Made by a program: the position numbers and the translations under genes
Shown: positions 9,547 through 17,111 of the stretch, piece by piece
How positions within the stretch are numbered: the stretch's first letter is position 1
Layout: each line of letters begins with the position of its first letter
Assembly (NCBI RefSeq): GCF_040838345.1
Contig: NZ_JBAKFF010000001.1
Span: forward strand, 1,902,501 to 1,944,748
Length of the DNA: 42,248 nt
Reading direction: 5' to 3'
Source: Spiribacter sp. 1M189
GTDB taxonomy: Bacteria; Pseudomonadota; Gammaproteobacteria; Nitrococcales; Nitrococcaceae
Notes under the pieces: generated by a model
The model's database searches: none
The model's input: only the letters and a program-made list of their open reading frames with translations
Told to the model about the DNA's origin: nothing

Positions 9547-11199
9547 ATGAACGAGCCACTGAGTACACCGAGTATCCGCGAGGAGCTCGTCACCATCATC
9601 GAGATGTCGAAGTTGTTGGAAAAGCCCCTGGATCCGGGGCATACGATCCAGGGTATTCTCCGGCTCCTCTCCCAGCTCTGCGGTCTCAACTGCGGCCGTG
9701 TATCACTTCCCAACGAGGTCACCGGCGTCGTGGAGGTCAAATACCACTACGGCCTTTGGGGGGAGGATGTCACTCGTGGCCGCTACGATGTCGGTGCCAA
9801 CGAGGGAGTGACTGGCCGTGTCATGCGCACGGGCGTGACCGGTCTGGTACCCGATGTCAGCGACGATCCCGTATTCGTGCAGCGGATTGCCGAGAAGGCT
9901 GGCGTAGCAAGCGATGCCAGGCTGGCGTTTATTGCGGTACCCATCATGGAATCGGGCACACCCATTGGCGTGCTGTCCGCGCAGCGCGAGGCCTCCCAGG
10001 ACCGTTCATTCAATTTTGATATCAGTCTGTTGCGCGTAGCCAGCGCGATGATCGGACAGGTCCTTCGTATCGATTCCTTCGTCGCCGAGCAGACACACAA
10101 TCTGCGGCAGGAAAACCAATCCCTCAAAAATACGCTCACCGCCGGCGAAATGGTGAATAACAGCGTCGCCCACGGCATTATCGGAACCAGTCCGGCGCTT
10201 TTCGAGGCGGTTAAGCAGGCTAACCAAGTAGCGGACACCGACGCGCCGGTCCTGCTGAAGGGGGAATCGGGTACCGGCAAGGAAAAGTTCGCCCGCATGA
10301 TTCACCAGCAGAGCAGCCGTCGGGAGCAGCCATTCATTTCCATCAACTGTTCGGCGGTACCGATGGAGCTGCAGGAGGCTGAACTGTTCGGCTACCGCAA
10401 AGGCAGCTTCTCCGGGGCCACGGCCTCAAAAGCCGGCAAGGTTCAGCTCGCGGATGGCGGGACACTTTTTCTGGATGAGATCGGCGACATGCCGTTGACG
10501 CTCCAGGCCAAGCTGCTTCGTACCATTCAGGAGAAGAGGGTGGATCCAATCGGTGCCACCGAGAGTGAGAGCGTGGATTTCCGGCTGATTTGCGCCACCC
10601 ACGCGCCTTTGGCCGAGATGGTCAACCAAGGGGCGTTCCGGCTGGATCTGTTCTACCGGATTAATGTGGTGCCCATTGAGCTTCCGGTGCTTCGTAACCG
10701 TGATGGCGATATTCGCCGGATCGCGTTACATCACCTCAATGAGCTCAACCATGCCTATGACCGTAATGCAGTGCTCTCGCACGATGCGCTTGCCCTGCTT
10801 GAGGAATATGCATGGCCCGGCAACGTCCGGCAGCTGGTCAATGTTCTGGAGCGGGCAACGGTTATGACCGCGTCGGGTACGATTGACGCTGGGCTTATAC
10901 GCTACATCCTCGGCAACGAATCCGCCGTTCAGGTGCCCGGTGCGGTTGCCGCGGACGAGAAAGACGGATGGTCGGCATCCGATCTCTCTCAGATTGGGGA
11001 GCAGGTCGCTGCCACCAGGGCTGATTCAGGTATTCGGCGGTATGAATGGGTGCGTCAGGAGGAGGCCCGTGCCATCCGAGACGCCCTCGCACAGACCAGC
11101 GGGAATCGGACTAAGGCTGCCGAGATGCTCAACTTAACCGTAAGGCAACTCCGATACAGGATAAGCAAACTCGATCTTGACAAGCGAGCAGCTGGATAA
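9547..11199 (+). CDS. Sigma-54-dependent activator (GAF-AAA+-HTH)
   Basis: A 550-residue NifA-like enhancer-binding protein. An N-terminal GAF-type sensory domain spans about 20-175 and a short coiled linker follows. The AAA+ domain spans about 212-445, with Walker A GESGTGKE near 240 and Walker B LFLDEIGDMP near 308. A Fis-type helix-turn-helix at the C-terminus contains GNRTKAAEMLNLTVRQLRYR. The sigma-54 contact loop reads GSFSGA instead of GAFTGA. Ser for Ala and Ser for Thr are unusual but conservative. An in-frame GTG precedes the ATG directly. It lies 5 bases after fmdB in the same transcript, so it is the obvious candidate to bind the GACAATGTC sites and drive both sigma-54 promoters, probably sensing an amide or nitrogen signal. 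No established symbol applies. Confidence 0.9.
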   Translation: MNEPLSTPSIREELVTIIEMSKLLEKPLDPGHTIQGILRLLSQLCGLNCGRVSLPNEVTGVVEVKYHYGLWGEDVTRGRYDVGANEGVTGRVMRTGVTGLVPDVSDDPVFVQRIAEKAGVASDARLAFIAVPIMESGTPIGVLSAQREASQDRSFNFDISLLRVASAMIGQVLRIDSFVAEQTHNLRQENQSLKNTLTAGEMVNNSVAHGIIGTSPALFEAVKQANQVADTDAPVLLKGESGTGKEKFARMIHQQSSRREQPFISINCSAVPMELQEAELFGYRKGSFSGATASKAGKVQLADGGTLFLDEIGDMPLTLQAKLLRTIQEKRVDPIGATESESVDFRLICATHAPLAEMVNQGAFRLDLFYRINVVPIELPVLRNRDGDIRRIALHHLNELNHAYDRNAVLSHDALALLEEYAWPGNVRQLVNVLERATVMTASGTIDAGLIRYILGNESAVQVPGAVAADEKDGWSASDLSQIGEQVAATRADSGIRRYEWVRQEEARAIRDALAQTSGNRTKAAEMLNLTVRQLRYRISKLDLDKRAAG

Positions 11200-11225
11200 C
11201 GCGGGAGGGAGTGGGGGAGAGGGTC

Positions 11226-12002
11226 ATGGATAGGGAGATCATCAGCCGGGCACTGCAGGGGCATGGCGGGGCGTTATCCCTGCATCTGCTGGACGTCGTT
11301 GACAGCACCAACCGCTGGCTATTGGACCGACCGGATCAGACTTATAGTCTGGTTATCGCGCGGCGGCAGACCGCGGGCGTAGGCCGATTGGGCCGAACCT
11401 GGGAATCGCCGCCTGGTGGGCTTTACATGAGTCTGGCCTGGACATACGCCGACACCATGACCGCCCCCGGCGCGCTCTCGCTGAGTGTGGCGGTAGGGCT
11501 CGCCGAATTGATCACCTCCATGGGAGCGGCCGACATTCAGGTAAAATGGCCCAATGACCTTGTGGATGGTTCGGGCAACAAACTTGGTGGGATTCTCGGT
11601 GCGTTTGAGCCACGATCGCGGGGGTGCAGGGTGGTGATGGGCGTCGGCATTAACGTAGAGGCGGCGTCGGTTGGCATGTTGGAGGCCGGCAGGACACCCG
11701 TTGGCCTTGAAGATATCGGCATCCCCAACGTTGACGAGCAGCTGGTCGGTCGCCTTGCCAATACAGTCATTCACGCATGCGCAACGTTCGACGGTCATCT
11801 TTGCGACGACTTCGACGCCCGTTGGGCCGCGCGCGATTGGCTCTATCGGCGAATGGTGCGCGTAGAGACGCCAGCAGGAATGCTGGAGGGCCGTGCGATG
11901 GGTCTGGATGCAACCGGGGCATTGCTTGTTTGCAGTCATGGGGATACCACCGCTATCCGGGGTGGCGAAGTCCGAGTCTATTCCGAACGGGTAGCAGAAT
12001 GA
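11226..12002 (+). CDS. birA: Biotin-[acetyl-CoA-carboxylase] ligase, HTH-less
   Basis: A biotin protein ligase of 258 residues from the ATG at 11226. A GTG at 11211 would add five residues and cannot be excluded. Active-site elements are VGRLGRTWESPPGG (biotinyl-AMP loop), KWPNDLV and GNKLGGIL. The N-terminal winged helix of E. coli BirA is absent, so it should act only as an enzyme, attaching biotin to the acetyl-CoA carboxylase carrier protein, and not as a repressor. A GGGGGAGAGGG stretch precedes the ATG. It overlaps the next small gene through ATGA. Confidence 0.92.
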   Translation: MDREIISRALQGHGGALSLHLLDVVDSTNRWLLDRPDQTYSLVIARRQTAGVGRLGRTWESPPGGLYMSLAWTYADTMTAPGALSLSVAVGLAELITSMGAADIQVKWPNDLVDGSGNKLGGILGAFEPRSRGCRVVMGVGINVEAASVGMLEAGRTPVGLEDIGIPNVDEQLVGRLANTVIHACATFDGHLCDDFDARWAARDWLYRRMVRVETPAGMLEGRAMGLDATGALLVCSHGDTTAIRGGEVRVYSERVAE

Positions 12003-12136
12003 ACGACCGCAATCGCAGTAAGCTGAGTGTGAGCAGGTCATCGCCGGCGCTTGAGAAAATCACCGGGCTCCTTCCCAGCGACATTGACGGGAAACGCCTC
12101 TACCGTGAGCACCTGCTACGCAAGTATCGATCATGA
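11999..12136 (+). CDS. Small 45-residue basic protein between birA and coaX
   Basis: A 45-residue frame starts at the ATGA overlap with the birA stop and ends in an ATGA overlap with the coaX start. It is therefore tied to both neighbours by translational coupling. The peptide begins MNDRNRSKLS, contains ALEKITGLLPSDIDG, and ends in the basic REHLLRKYRS. It has no signal peptide or membrane segment and I recognise no family. Coupling on both sides is good evidence that it is translated. The function is unknown, and a coupling-only role is possible. Confidence 0.72.
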   Translation: MNDRNRSKLSVSRSSPALEKITGLLPSDIDGKRLYREHLLRKYRS

Positions 12137-12867
12137 CCGATCTGCTCATTGACGTCGGCAACAGCCGAACCAAATGGATCCTGGCGGAGGATGGTCATGT
12201 CCGCGGTGCGGCCCGCGCCGTGGGGCATGACGATCTCGTACCGCTATATGACGAATGGGCCGCGCTCCGGGCGGCGCCGCAGCGCGTCCGCGGGGTGAGC
12301 GTCGGGGGCGGCGAGGCGGTGGCCGCCATCGACCAGTGGATCACCGATCATTGGGGGCTTGCGCCGCAGTGGTTGCAGACCCCGGCCCTTGGCGGCGGTA
12401 TTCGGGTGGCTTACGCCGATCCGGGGCAGCTCGGTACGGATCGTTGGCTCGCGATGGTGGGTGCGCGGGCCGCTGATTACCTCCCCGCCTGTATCGTCGA
12501 CTGCGGCAGCGCCATCACCCTGGATGTCGTGGACAGCCAGGGCCGGCATCAGGGCGGGTTGATCCTCCCCGGCCTGTCGGCGCAGCAGGCGGGTCTCGCC
12601 AGCGTCGCGCCCCGCCTCCCGACTGTGGATCTCGCTACAAAAACGCCGTTCCTCACGAACAACACCCACGACGCCCTTGCCAGCGGTTATCTCCACGGCA
12701 CGGCAATGGCCCTCCAGGGCCTCATCCGGCGGGCCATGGCCGCGTCCACCGAGCGATTGACACCCCTTTTCACCGGCGGCGACGCCACCCTCATCGCCCG
12801 CTACCTCGACATGGATGTGCGCCTGCGCCCGGATCTGGTGCTCGAGGGGCTTGCGTCCATTCCCTGA
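12133..12867 (+). CDS. coaX: Type III pantothenate kinase
   Basis: A 244-residue cytoplasmic kinase of the ASKHA fold that phosphorylates pantothenate, the first step to coenzyme A. Signatures are the N-terminal phosphate loop LLIDVGNSRTKW, GTDRWLAMVGAR, and the metal/substrate segment IVDCGSAITLDVVD followed by GGLILPGL. The start overlaps the 45-codon gene by four bases. In E. coli the corresponding position after birA is held by the unrelated type I kinase coaA, so the locus keeps the pathway step but uses a different enzyme. Confidence 0.95.
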   Translation: MTDLLIDVGNSRTKWILAEDGHVRGAARAVGHDDLVPLYDEWAALRAAPQRVRGVSVGGGEAVAAIDQWITDHWGLAPQWLQTPALGGGIRVAYADPGQLGTDRWLAMVGARAADYLPACIVDCGSAITLDVVDSQGRHQGGLILPGLSAQQAGLASVAPRLPTVDLATKTPFLTNNTHDALASGYLHGTAMALQGLIRRAMAASTERLTPLFTGGDATLIARYLDMDVRLRPDLVLEGLASIP

Positions 12868-12906
12868 TTTTCAGGTCCATTTCAGTGGTGGGGCGCGTCA
12901 GCCCAG

Positions 12907-12912
12907 TATACT
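12907..12912 (+). promoter_or_regulatory. Possible -10 element for the DUF4214 gene
   Basis: TATACT matches the sigma-70 -10 consensus at five of six positions and lies 78 bases before the next start codon. No convincing -35 lies at 16-18 bp spacing, so this is tentative. The remainder of the 122-base gap after coaX shows nothing else clear. Confidence 0.35.
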
Positions 12913-12989
12913 ATTACGAAGGTTCGAGTATTGCAGAATGATGGCATACGCCGTTCTCTGGTTCGGTAGTCAGGACAGGAGCTGGAACG

Positions 12990-14612
12990 ATGTCTGGTGA
13001 AGAACGTATGCGTTTCGATATCGCTGGCGGCGAAGTGACCGCCGCGTACGAATTCGACGACGGCCGCTGGGAGCGGGAATACCCTGACGTGGGTGAGCGT
13101 TGGGTGGTCGAAGGGAATTCCGTCGTGGAGATCGAGCAGGAGTACGGTCGCGAGGAACGGACTACCTACACCGATCCGGATGGCGATGGTATCTACCTGG
13201 GTGTCGATGACGACGGCTCCTACGACGATAGCGACGCCTCGGCTTATGACGACACCGATGCGTCGGGTGCCGATGATACTGACGCCTCGGGGATCGACGA
13301 CACCGATGCGTCGGGTGCCGACGATACCGATGCCACGGGGCTCGATGATGATGACGACGGCGGTGTCGGCAACAGCGACAGCCGCGATGATGTGATGCGA
13401 TTCGATATCGTCAACGGCGAGGTCGTCTCGGCTGAAGAATACGAAAATGGCGCCTGGGTGCCTGACGTTCAGGAGCCCGACGAACGCTGGGTCGTCGAGG
13501 GCAATGACGTCGTCGAAGTCGAGCAGGAAGGCAACGGCCTGGTGGAGCGCACCGTATTCAGCGATGCCGACGGCGATGGCGTCTATCGCGTCAGCTCGAT
13601 AAGCACAACCAGTGGCGACGGCACCGCGTCGACCTCCACTGATGACGATTCCACGCTCGAACCGGCCTCCATGACCAGCACGGTCAGCTCCAGCGTGATG
13701 GATGACTCGCTGCGCTACGAAGCGGAGACCGCCCAGGCCTATCGCCTCTATGAGGCGGCCTTCAATCGGACGCCGGATGCCGAGGGGCTCCGCTACTGGG
13801 CTGATGAGCTCGAAACTGACATGTCGCTTGAAGATGTGGCGAACGCCTTCGTCGAAAGCCCCGAGTTCGAGACCCGTTACGGCGCCAACATCAGTGACGA
13901 GGAGTTCGTCACGCGGCTTTACGAGAATGTGCTTGACCGCGCACCGGACGCCGGTGGAAAGGCTTACTGGCTTGGCGAGCTCGAAGGCGAACTCGACCGA
14001 GACGACGTGCTGGTGTCGTTCTCCGAATCGCCGGAGAACCAGCAGAACCTGGCCGGTGTGGTCAATCCGGGCGATCTGCTCGACGACATCCTCGTCTATC
14101 GCGTCAGCTCGATAAGCACAACCAGTGGCGACGGCACCGCGTCGACCTCCACTGATGACGATTCCACGCTCGAACCGGCCTCCATGACCAGCACGGTCAG
14201 CTCCAGCGTGATGGATGACTCGCTGCGCTACGAAGCGGAGACCGCCCAGGCCTATCGCCTCTATGAGGCGGCCTTCAATCGGACGCCGGATGCCGAGGGG
14301 CTCCGCTACTGGGCTGATGAGCTCGAAACTGACATGTCGCTTGAAGATGTGGCGAACGCCTTCGTCGAAAGCCCCGAGTTCGAGACCCGTTACGGCGCCA
14401 ACATCAGTGACGAGGAGTTCGTCACGCGGCTTTACGAGAATGTGCTTGACCGCGCACCGGACGCCGGTGGAAAGGCTTACTGGCTTGGCGAGCTCGAAGG
14501 CGAACTCGACCGAGACGACGTGCTGGTGTCGTTCTCCGAATCGCCGGAGAACCAGCAGAACCTGGCCGGTGTGGTCAATCCGGGCGATCTGCTCGACGAC
14601 ATCCTCGTCTAA
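12990..14612 (+). CDS. Acidic DUF4214 protein with duplicated C-terminal module, probable type I secretion cargo
   Basis: A 540-residue, strongly acidic protein with no N-terminal signal peptide. Two related units of about 70 residues, each starting MRFDI, occupy roughly 7-78 and 136-197. Each closes with a calcium-type DxDxDG motif (DPDGDGIY, DADGDGVY). Between them lie five Asp-rich octapeptides at 79-118. From residue 198 a 171-residue module, a Ser/Thr/Asp linker plus a DUF4214 domain (for example LYEAAFNRTPDAEGLRYW), is present twice with identical DNA. AGGAG precedes the ATG. A leaderless acidic protein with calcium motifs fits export by the type I system at 22053-26606, but this is inferred. 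It sits alone between coaX and tRNA-Thr. Confidence 0.85.
   Translation: MSGEERMRFDIAGGEVTAAYEFDDGRWEREYPDVGERWVVEGNSVVEIEQEYGREERTTYTDPDGDGIYLGVDDDGSYDDSDASAYDDTDASGADDTDASGIDDTDASGADDTDATGLDDDDDGGVGNSDSRDDVMRFDIVNGEVVSAEEYENGAWVPDVQEPDERWVVEGNDVVEVEQEGNGLVERTVFSDADGDGVYRVSSISTTSGDGTASTSTDDDSTLEPASMTSTVSSSVMDDSLRYEAETAQAYRLYEAAFNRTPDAEGLRYWADELETDMSLEDVANAFVESPEFETRYGANISDEEFVTRLYENVLDRAPDAGGKAYWLGELEGELDRDDVLVSFSESPENQQNLAGVVNPGDLLDDILVYRVSSISTTSGDGTASTSTDDDSTLEPASMTSTVSSSVMDDSLRYEAETAQAYRLYEAAFNRTPDAEGLRYWADELETDMSLEDVANAFVESPEFETRYGANISDEEFVTRLYENVLDRAPDAGGKAYWLGELEGELDRDDVLVSFSESPENQQNLAGVVNPGDLLDDILV
13224..13343 (+). repeat. Five tandem 24-bp repeats encoding Asp-rich octapeptides
   Basis: Five in-frame 24-bp units encode DDSDASAY, DDTDASGA, DDTDASGI, DDTDASGA and DDTDATGL. 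The DNA varies mainly at third positions, so the array is older than the exact 513-bp duplication downstream. The composition suggests a flexible calcium-binding or salt-adapted spacer. Confidence 0.9.
13581..14606 (+). repeat. Perfect 513-bp tandem duplication
   Basis: The unit 13581-14093 is repeated directly as 14094-14606. Reading both copies I found no difference, including synonymous sites. The unit is 171 codons, so the frame is kept and one linker plus one whole DUF4214 domain is doubled. This implies a very recent duplication, active gene conversion or an assembly error. Confidence 0.93.
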
Positions 14613-14637
14613 CGCCGAGGGTTCAGTGCCATACGTT

Positions 14638-14659
14638 GCCCGCCGCGCCCGCGGCGGGT
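14638..14659 (+). terminator. GC-rich hairpin after the DUF4214 gene
   Basis: CCCGCCGC (14639-14646) pairs with GCGGCGGG (14651-14658) around a four-base loop, 26 bases after the stop codon. No T-run follows, so it may be a weak terminator or an mRNA-stabilising element before the tRNA. Confidence 0.45.
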
Positions 14660-14683
14660 AACCTTCCCTCCGTATCGAGAAAA

Positions 14684-14759
14684 GCTGGCGTAGCTCAGTT
14701 GGTAGAGCAGCTGATTTGTAATCAGCCGGTCGGGGGTTCGAATCCTCTCGCCAGCTCCA
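14684..14759 (+). tRNA. thrU: tRNA-Thr (anticodon UGU)
   Basis: A full 76-base cloverleaf. Acceptor GCTGGCG pairs with CGCCAGC, the D-loop TAGCTCAGTTGGTAGAGC is canonical, and the anticodon loop is TTTGTAA with anticodon TGT. The T-arm contains GGTTCGAATCC, the discriminator is T, and CCA is encoded. It reads ACA (and related) threonine codons. In E. coli thrU has the same anticodon and also follows birA and the pantothenate kinase gene. The tyrU-glyT-thrT-tufB genes that follow there are absent here. Confidence 0.96.
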
Positions 14760-14776
14760 ATTCCTTCTTCCCTGAA

Positions 14777-14790
14777 TTGACCATCGTCAA
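14777..14790. promoter_or_regulatory. ANR/FNR-type box upstream of the cbb3 operon
   Basis: TTGAC-CATC-GTCAA is a perfect inverted repeat with the FNR-family layout (TTGAT-N4-ATCAA; ANR and DNR sites often use TTGAC). It lies 106 bases before the ccoN ATG and just after the tRNA. A class II activator position would put the start near 14825. Low-oxygen induction of the oxidase genes is the expected effect, by analogy with other cbb3 operons. The rest of the 136-base gap shows no ORF. Confidence 0.68.
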
Positions 14791-14895
14791 TTTTCACCTC
14801 CCTGTAACCCCTCCAATGTGGAAAACCACAATTAATCTGCATACTTCGCGCGCCTACACTCTGCGCCGCAGAGGCCGAGCACCGACGGAGTAGAG

Positions 14896-16479
14896 ATGTC
14901 CCTCACCATTGGATCCATGATGGCGCTGTCCTTCGTGGTATCGCTCATCGCACTGGCTTTCCTCATCTGGGCAGTCGCCTCCCGACAGTTCCGCATGAAC
15001 CAGGAGGATGCCGAGCTCATCTTCCCCGGCGGCGAGGGCGGCGATCACCAGCCCGACGACCCCACCAGCTTCGGCTTCCAGGAGAAGGCCGAGCCCGGAG
15101 AGGGCACTGACACCCGCCATCGGAAGCTCATCTTCGCGTTGATCGGTTTCGGGACCTTCTGGTTGGTGTTCGGCTCGATGTTCGGCGTCATCGCCTCGCT
15201 CAAGTTCAACATCCCCGACTGGCTGTCCGGCTCCGCGCCGTTGACCTTCGGCCGCGTGCGCACGGTTCATCTGAACACCGTGATCTATGGCTGGCTGTCG
15301 CTCACCGGTATCGGTGTGGCCATGTTCCTGATCCCGCGGATCTTCAAGACTCACCTTCGCGGCGTGAACTTCGCCTGGGTGGGTCTGGTGCTCTGGAATA
15401 TCGGCGTCGCCGCCGGTGCCTGGGCCATCGCCACCGGTTGGACCGATGGCATGGAATGGCTCGAGATCCCGCGCCCGATCGACATCATCCTGGCCGCCGG
15501 TGGCGCCTGCTTCGCGATTCCGCTGGTGATGACGGCGCTCAAGCGCAACGTCCACCATATCTATGTCACCGGCTGGTACTACCTGGCGGCGCTGGTCTGG
15601 TTCCCGGTGCTGTTCGTGCTGGGCAACCTGCCGATGCACTCGGGTGTGCAGCAGGCCACGGTCAACTGGTGGTTCGCGCACAACGTGCTGGGGCTCTGGC
15701 TGACGCCCATCGGTGTCGGCGCGGCCTATTACATCCTGCCCAAGATCATCGGCAAGCCCATCTACTCCTATCGCCTGTCGCTGCTCGGGTTCTGGGCGCT
15801 GGCGCTTTTCTACAGCCAGGTGGGCATGCATCACCTCATCGGCGGGCCGGTCCCTACCTGGGTGGTGACGCTCTCGGTGGTGCAGTCGGTGATGATGTTC
15901 GTCCCGGTGATCGCCGTGGCGGTCAACCAGCACGTGCTCTGGGCGACCAATTTGTGGGCGTTCAAACAGTCACTGCCGCTGCGTTTCGTCGCCTTCGGTG
16001 CGGTGATGTACACGCTCGCCTCCTTCCAGGGCTCGCTGGAGGCGGTGCGCGCGGTCAACACCGTCACGCACTTCACGCACTACACCGTCGGCCACGCCCA
16101 TCTGGGCGCCTATGCCTTCGTCTCGCTGGTGCTCTTCGGCACGGTCTACTACCTCATGCCCATCCTCACCGGCCGGCTCTGGCCCGCGCCACGGCTCATC
16201 AGCCTGCACTTCTGGCTGGTGGCCATCGGCTTTGGCATCTACTTCGTCTCGCTGACCATCGGCGGCTGGCTGCAGGGCCTGGCCATGCTGGACGCGAGCC
16301 GCGACTGGCTCGAGTCCATGCAGCTCACCCAGCCCTATCTACAGGGCCGCACGCTGGGCGGGACGCTGATGACCATTGGCCACATCATTTTCGCGATCAA
16401 CCTGGTCTCACTGCTGTTCGCCTCGCGTCGCGAGGAAACCCCCGCAGCGACCGGTGCGCCGGCGACCACCGCCGGCTGA
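14896..16479 (+). CDS. ccoN: cbb3-type cytochrome c oxidase subunit I with CcoS-like N-terminus
   Basis: A 527-residue catalytic subunit that reduces oxygen to water in the inner membrane with high affinity. Heme and copper ligand regions are visible: VHLNTVIYGW near 124, HHIYVTGWYY near 219, WWFAHNVLGLWLT near 258 with the helix-VII tyrosines in GAAYYILP, and HYTVGHAHLG near 395. Residues 1-45 form an extra membrane segment, LAFLIWAVASRQF then DAELIF, resembling the small maturation protein CcoS. A hydrophilic linker joins it to the normal CcoN start. GGAG precedes the ATG. It heads a tightly packed six-gene operon. Confidence 0.93.
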   Translation: MSLTIGSMMALSFVVSLIALAFLIWAVASRQFRMNQEDAELIFPGGEGGDHQPDDPTSFGFQEKAEPGEGTDTRHRKLIFALIGFGTFWLVFGSMFGVIASLKFNIPDWLSGSAPLTFGRVRTVHLNTVIYGWLSLTGIGVAMFLIPRIFKTHLRGVNFAWVGLVLWNIGVAAGAWAIATGWTDGMEWLEIPRPIDIILAAGGACFAIPLVMTALKRNVHHIYVTGWYYLAALVWFPVLFVLGNLPMHSGVQQATVNWWFAHNVLGLWLTPIGVGAAYYILPKIIGKPIYSYRLSLLGFWALALFYSQVGMHHLIGGPVPTWVVTLSVVQSVMMFVPVIAVAVNQHVLWATNLWAFKQSLPLRFVAFGAVMYTLASFQGSLEAVRAVNTVTHFTHYTVGHAHLGAYAFVSLVLFGTVYYLMPILTGRLWPAPRLISLHFWLVAIGFGIYFVSLTIGGWLQGLAMLDASRDWLESMQLTQPYLQGRTLGGTLMTIGHIIFAINLVSLLFASRREETPAATGAPATTAG

Positions 16480-16490
16480 AGGACTGAACG

Positions 16491-17111
16491 ATGAACAAGA
16501 TCTTCCCGCTTGCCGTCATCGCCTTCGCGATCCTCGCCTTCGCCACGCTCATGCTGGTGATCCTGCCGGCGGCGCAGATCCGCACCGTGGCGCCGGCCGA
16601 GGGGCTCGAGCCCTACACGCCGGCCGAGGCGCGGGGCCGCCAGCATTACGTGGATTTGGGCTGCTACTACTGCCACTCGCAGCAGCCGCGCAGCCCGGAA
16701 CAGGCCCCCGACCTGCAGCGTGGCTGGGGCCGGCCGACGACGCCCTCGGACTACGTCTACGACAACCCGCATCTGCTCGGCACCATGCGCACCGGCCCCG
16801 ACCTGATGAACGTCGGGGTCCGCATGCCCAGCCAGGGCTGGCACCTCACGCATCTCTATCAGCCGCGGGCCATCGAGCCGACCAGCATCATGCCGGCCTA
16901 TCCCTTCCTCTTCGAGGTCAAGCAGAACCCCGATGAAGATGACGTGATCGTGCCGGTGCCGGCGGAGTACGCGCCCGAAAACGGCGCCAGGGTCGTGGCC
17001 AAGCAGAGCGCGCTGGATCTGACCGATTACCTGCTCTCCCTCGACCGCAACTACTCGGCGAAGGACTGGGAGCTGCGCGATCTGGGCTATGACCGCGAGG
17101 AGGCACGCTGA
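16491..17111 (+). CDS. ccoO: cbb3-type cytochrome c oxidase subunit II (monoheme)
   Basis: A 206-residue membrane-anchored cytochrome c. A single transmembrane helix spans about 5-27. The heme site CYYCH is at 58-62 in the family context VDLGCYYCHSQQPR, and a methionine-rich axial-ligand region PTSIMPAYPFL follows. CcoO passes electrons to the low-spin heme of CcoN. It lies 11 bases after ccoN and overlaps the next gene by one base (TGATG). Length and motifs are normal for the family. Confidence 0.95.
   Translation: MNKIFPLAVIAFAILAFATLMLVILPAAQIRTVAPAEGLEPYTPAEARGRQHYVDLGCYYCHSQQPRSPEQAPDLQRGWGRPTTPSDYVYDNPHLLGTMRTGPDLMNVGVRMPSQGWHLTHLYQPRAIEPTSIMPAYPFLFEVKQNPDEDDVIVPVPAEYAPENGARVVAKQSALDLTDYLLSLDRNYSAKDWELRDLGYDREEAR

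Noticed and set aside
13224-13343. 24-bp repeats as a phase-variation switch
   Set aside because: The unit is a multiple of three, so changes in copy number would alter length but not frame. An on/off switch is not supported.
14736-14759. tRNA-Thr 3' end as a phage or island attachment site
   Set aside because: I found no second copy of the tRNA 3' end in the window and no integrase next to it, so only a possible breakpoint is reported.
14854-15933. A 359-codon frame opposite ccoN
   Set aside because: The composition (His, Asp, Arg, Gln runs) is that of a reverse-complement shadow. ccoN is certain in this stretch.
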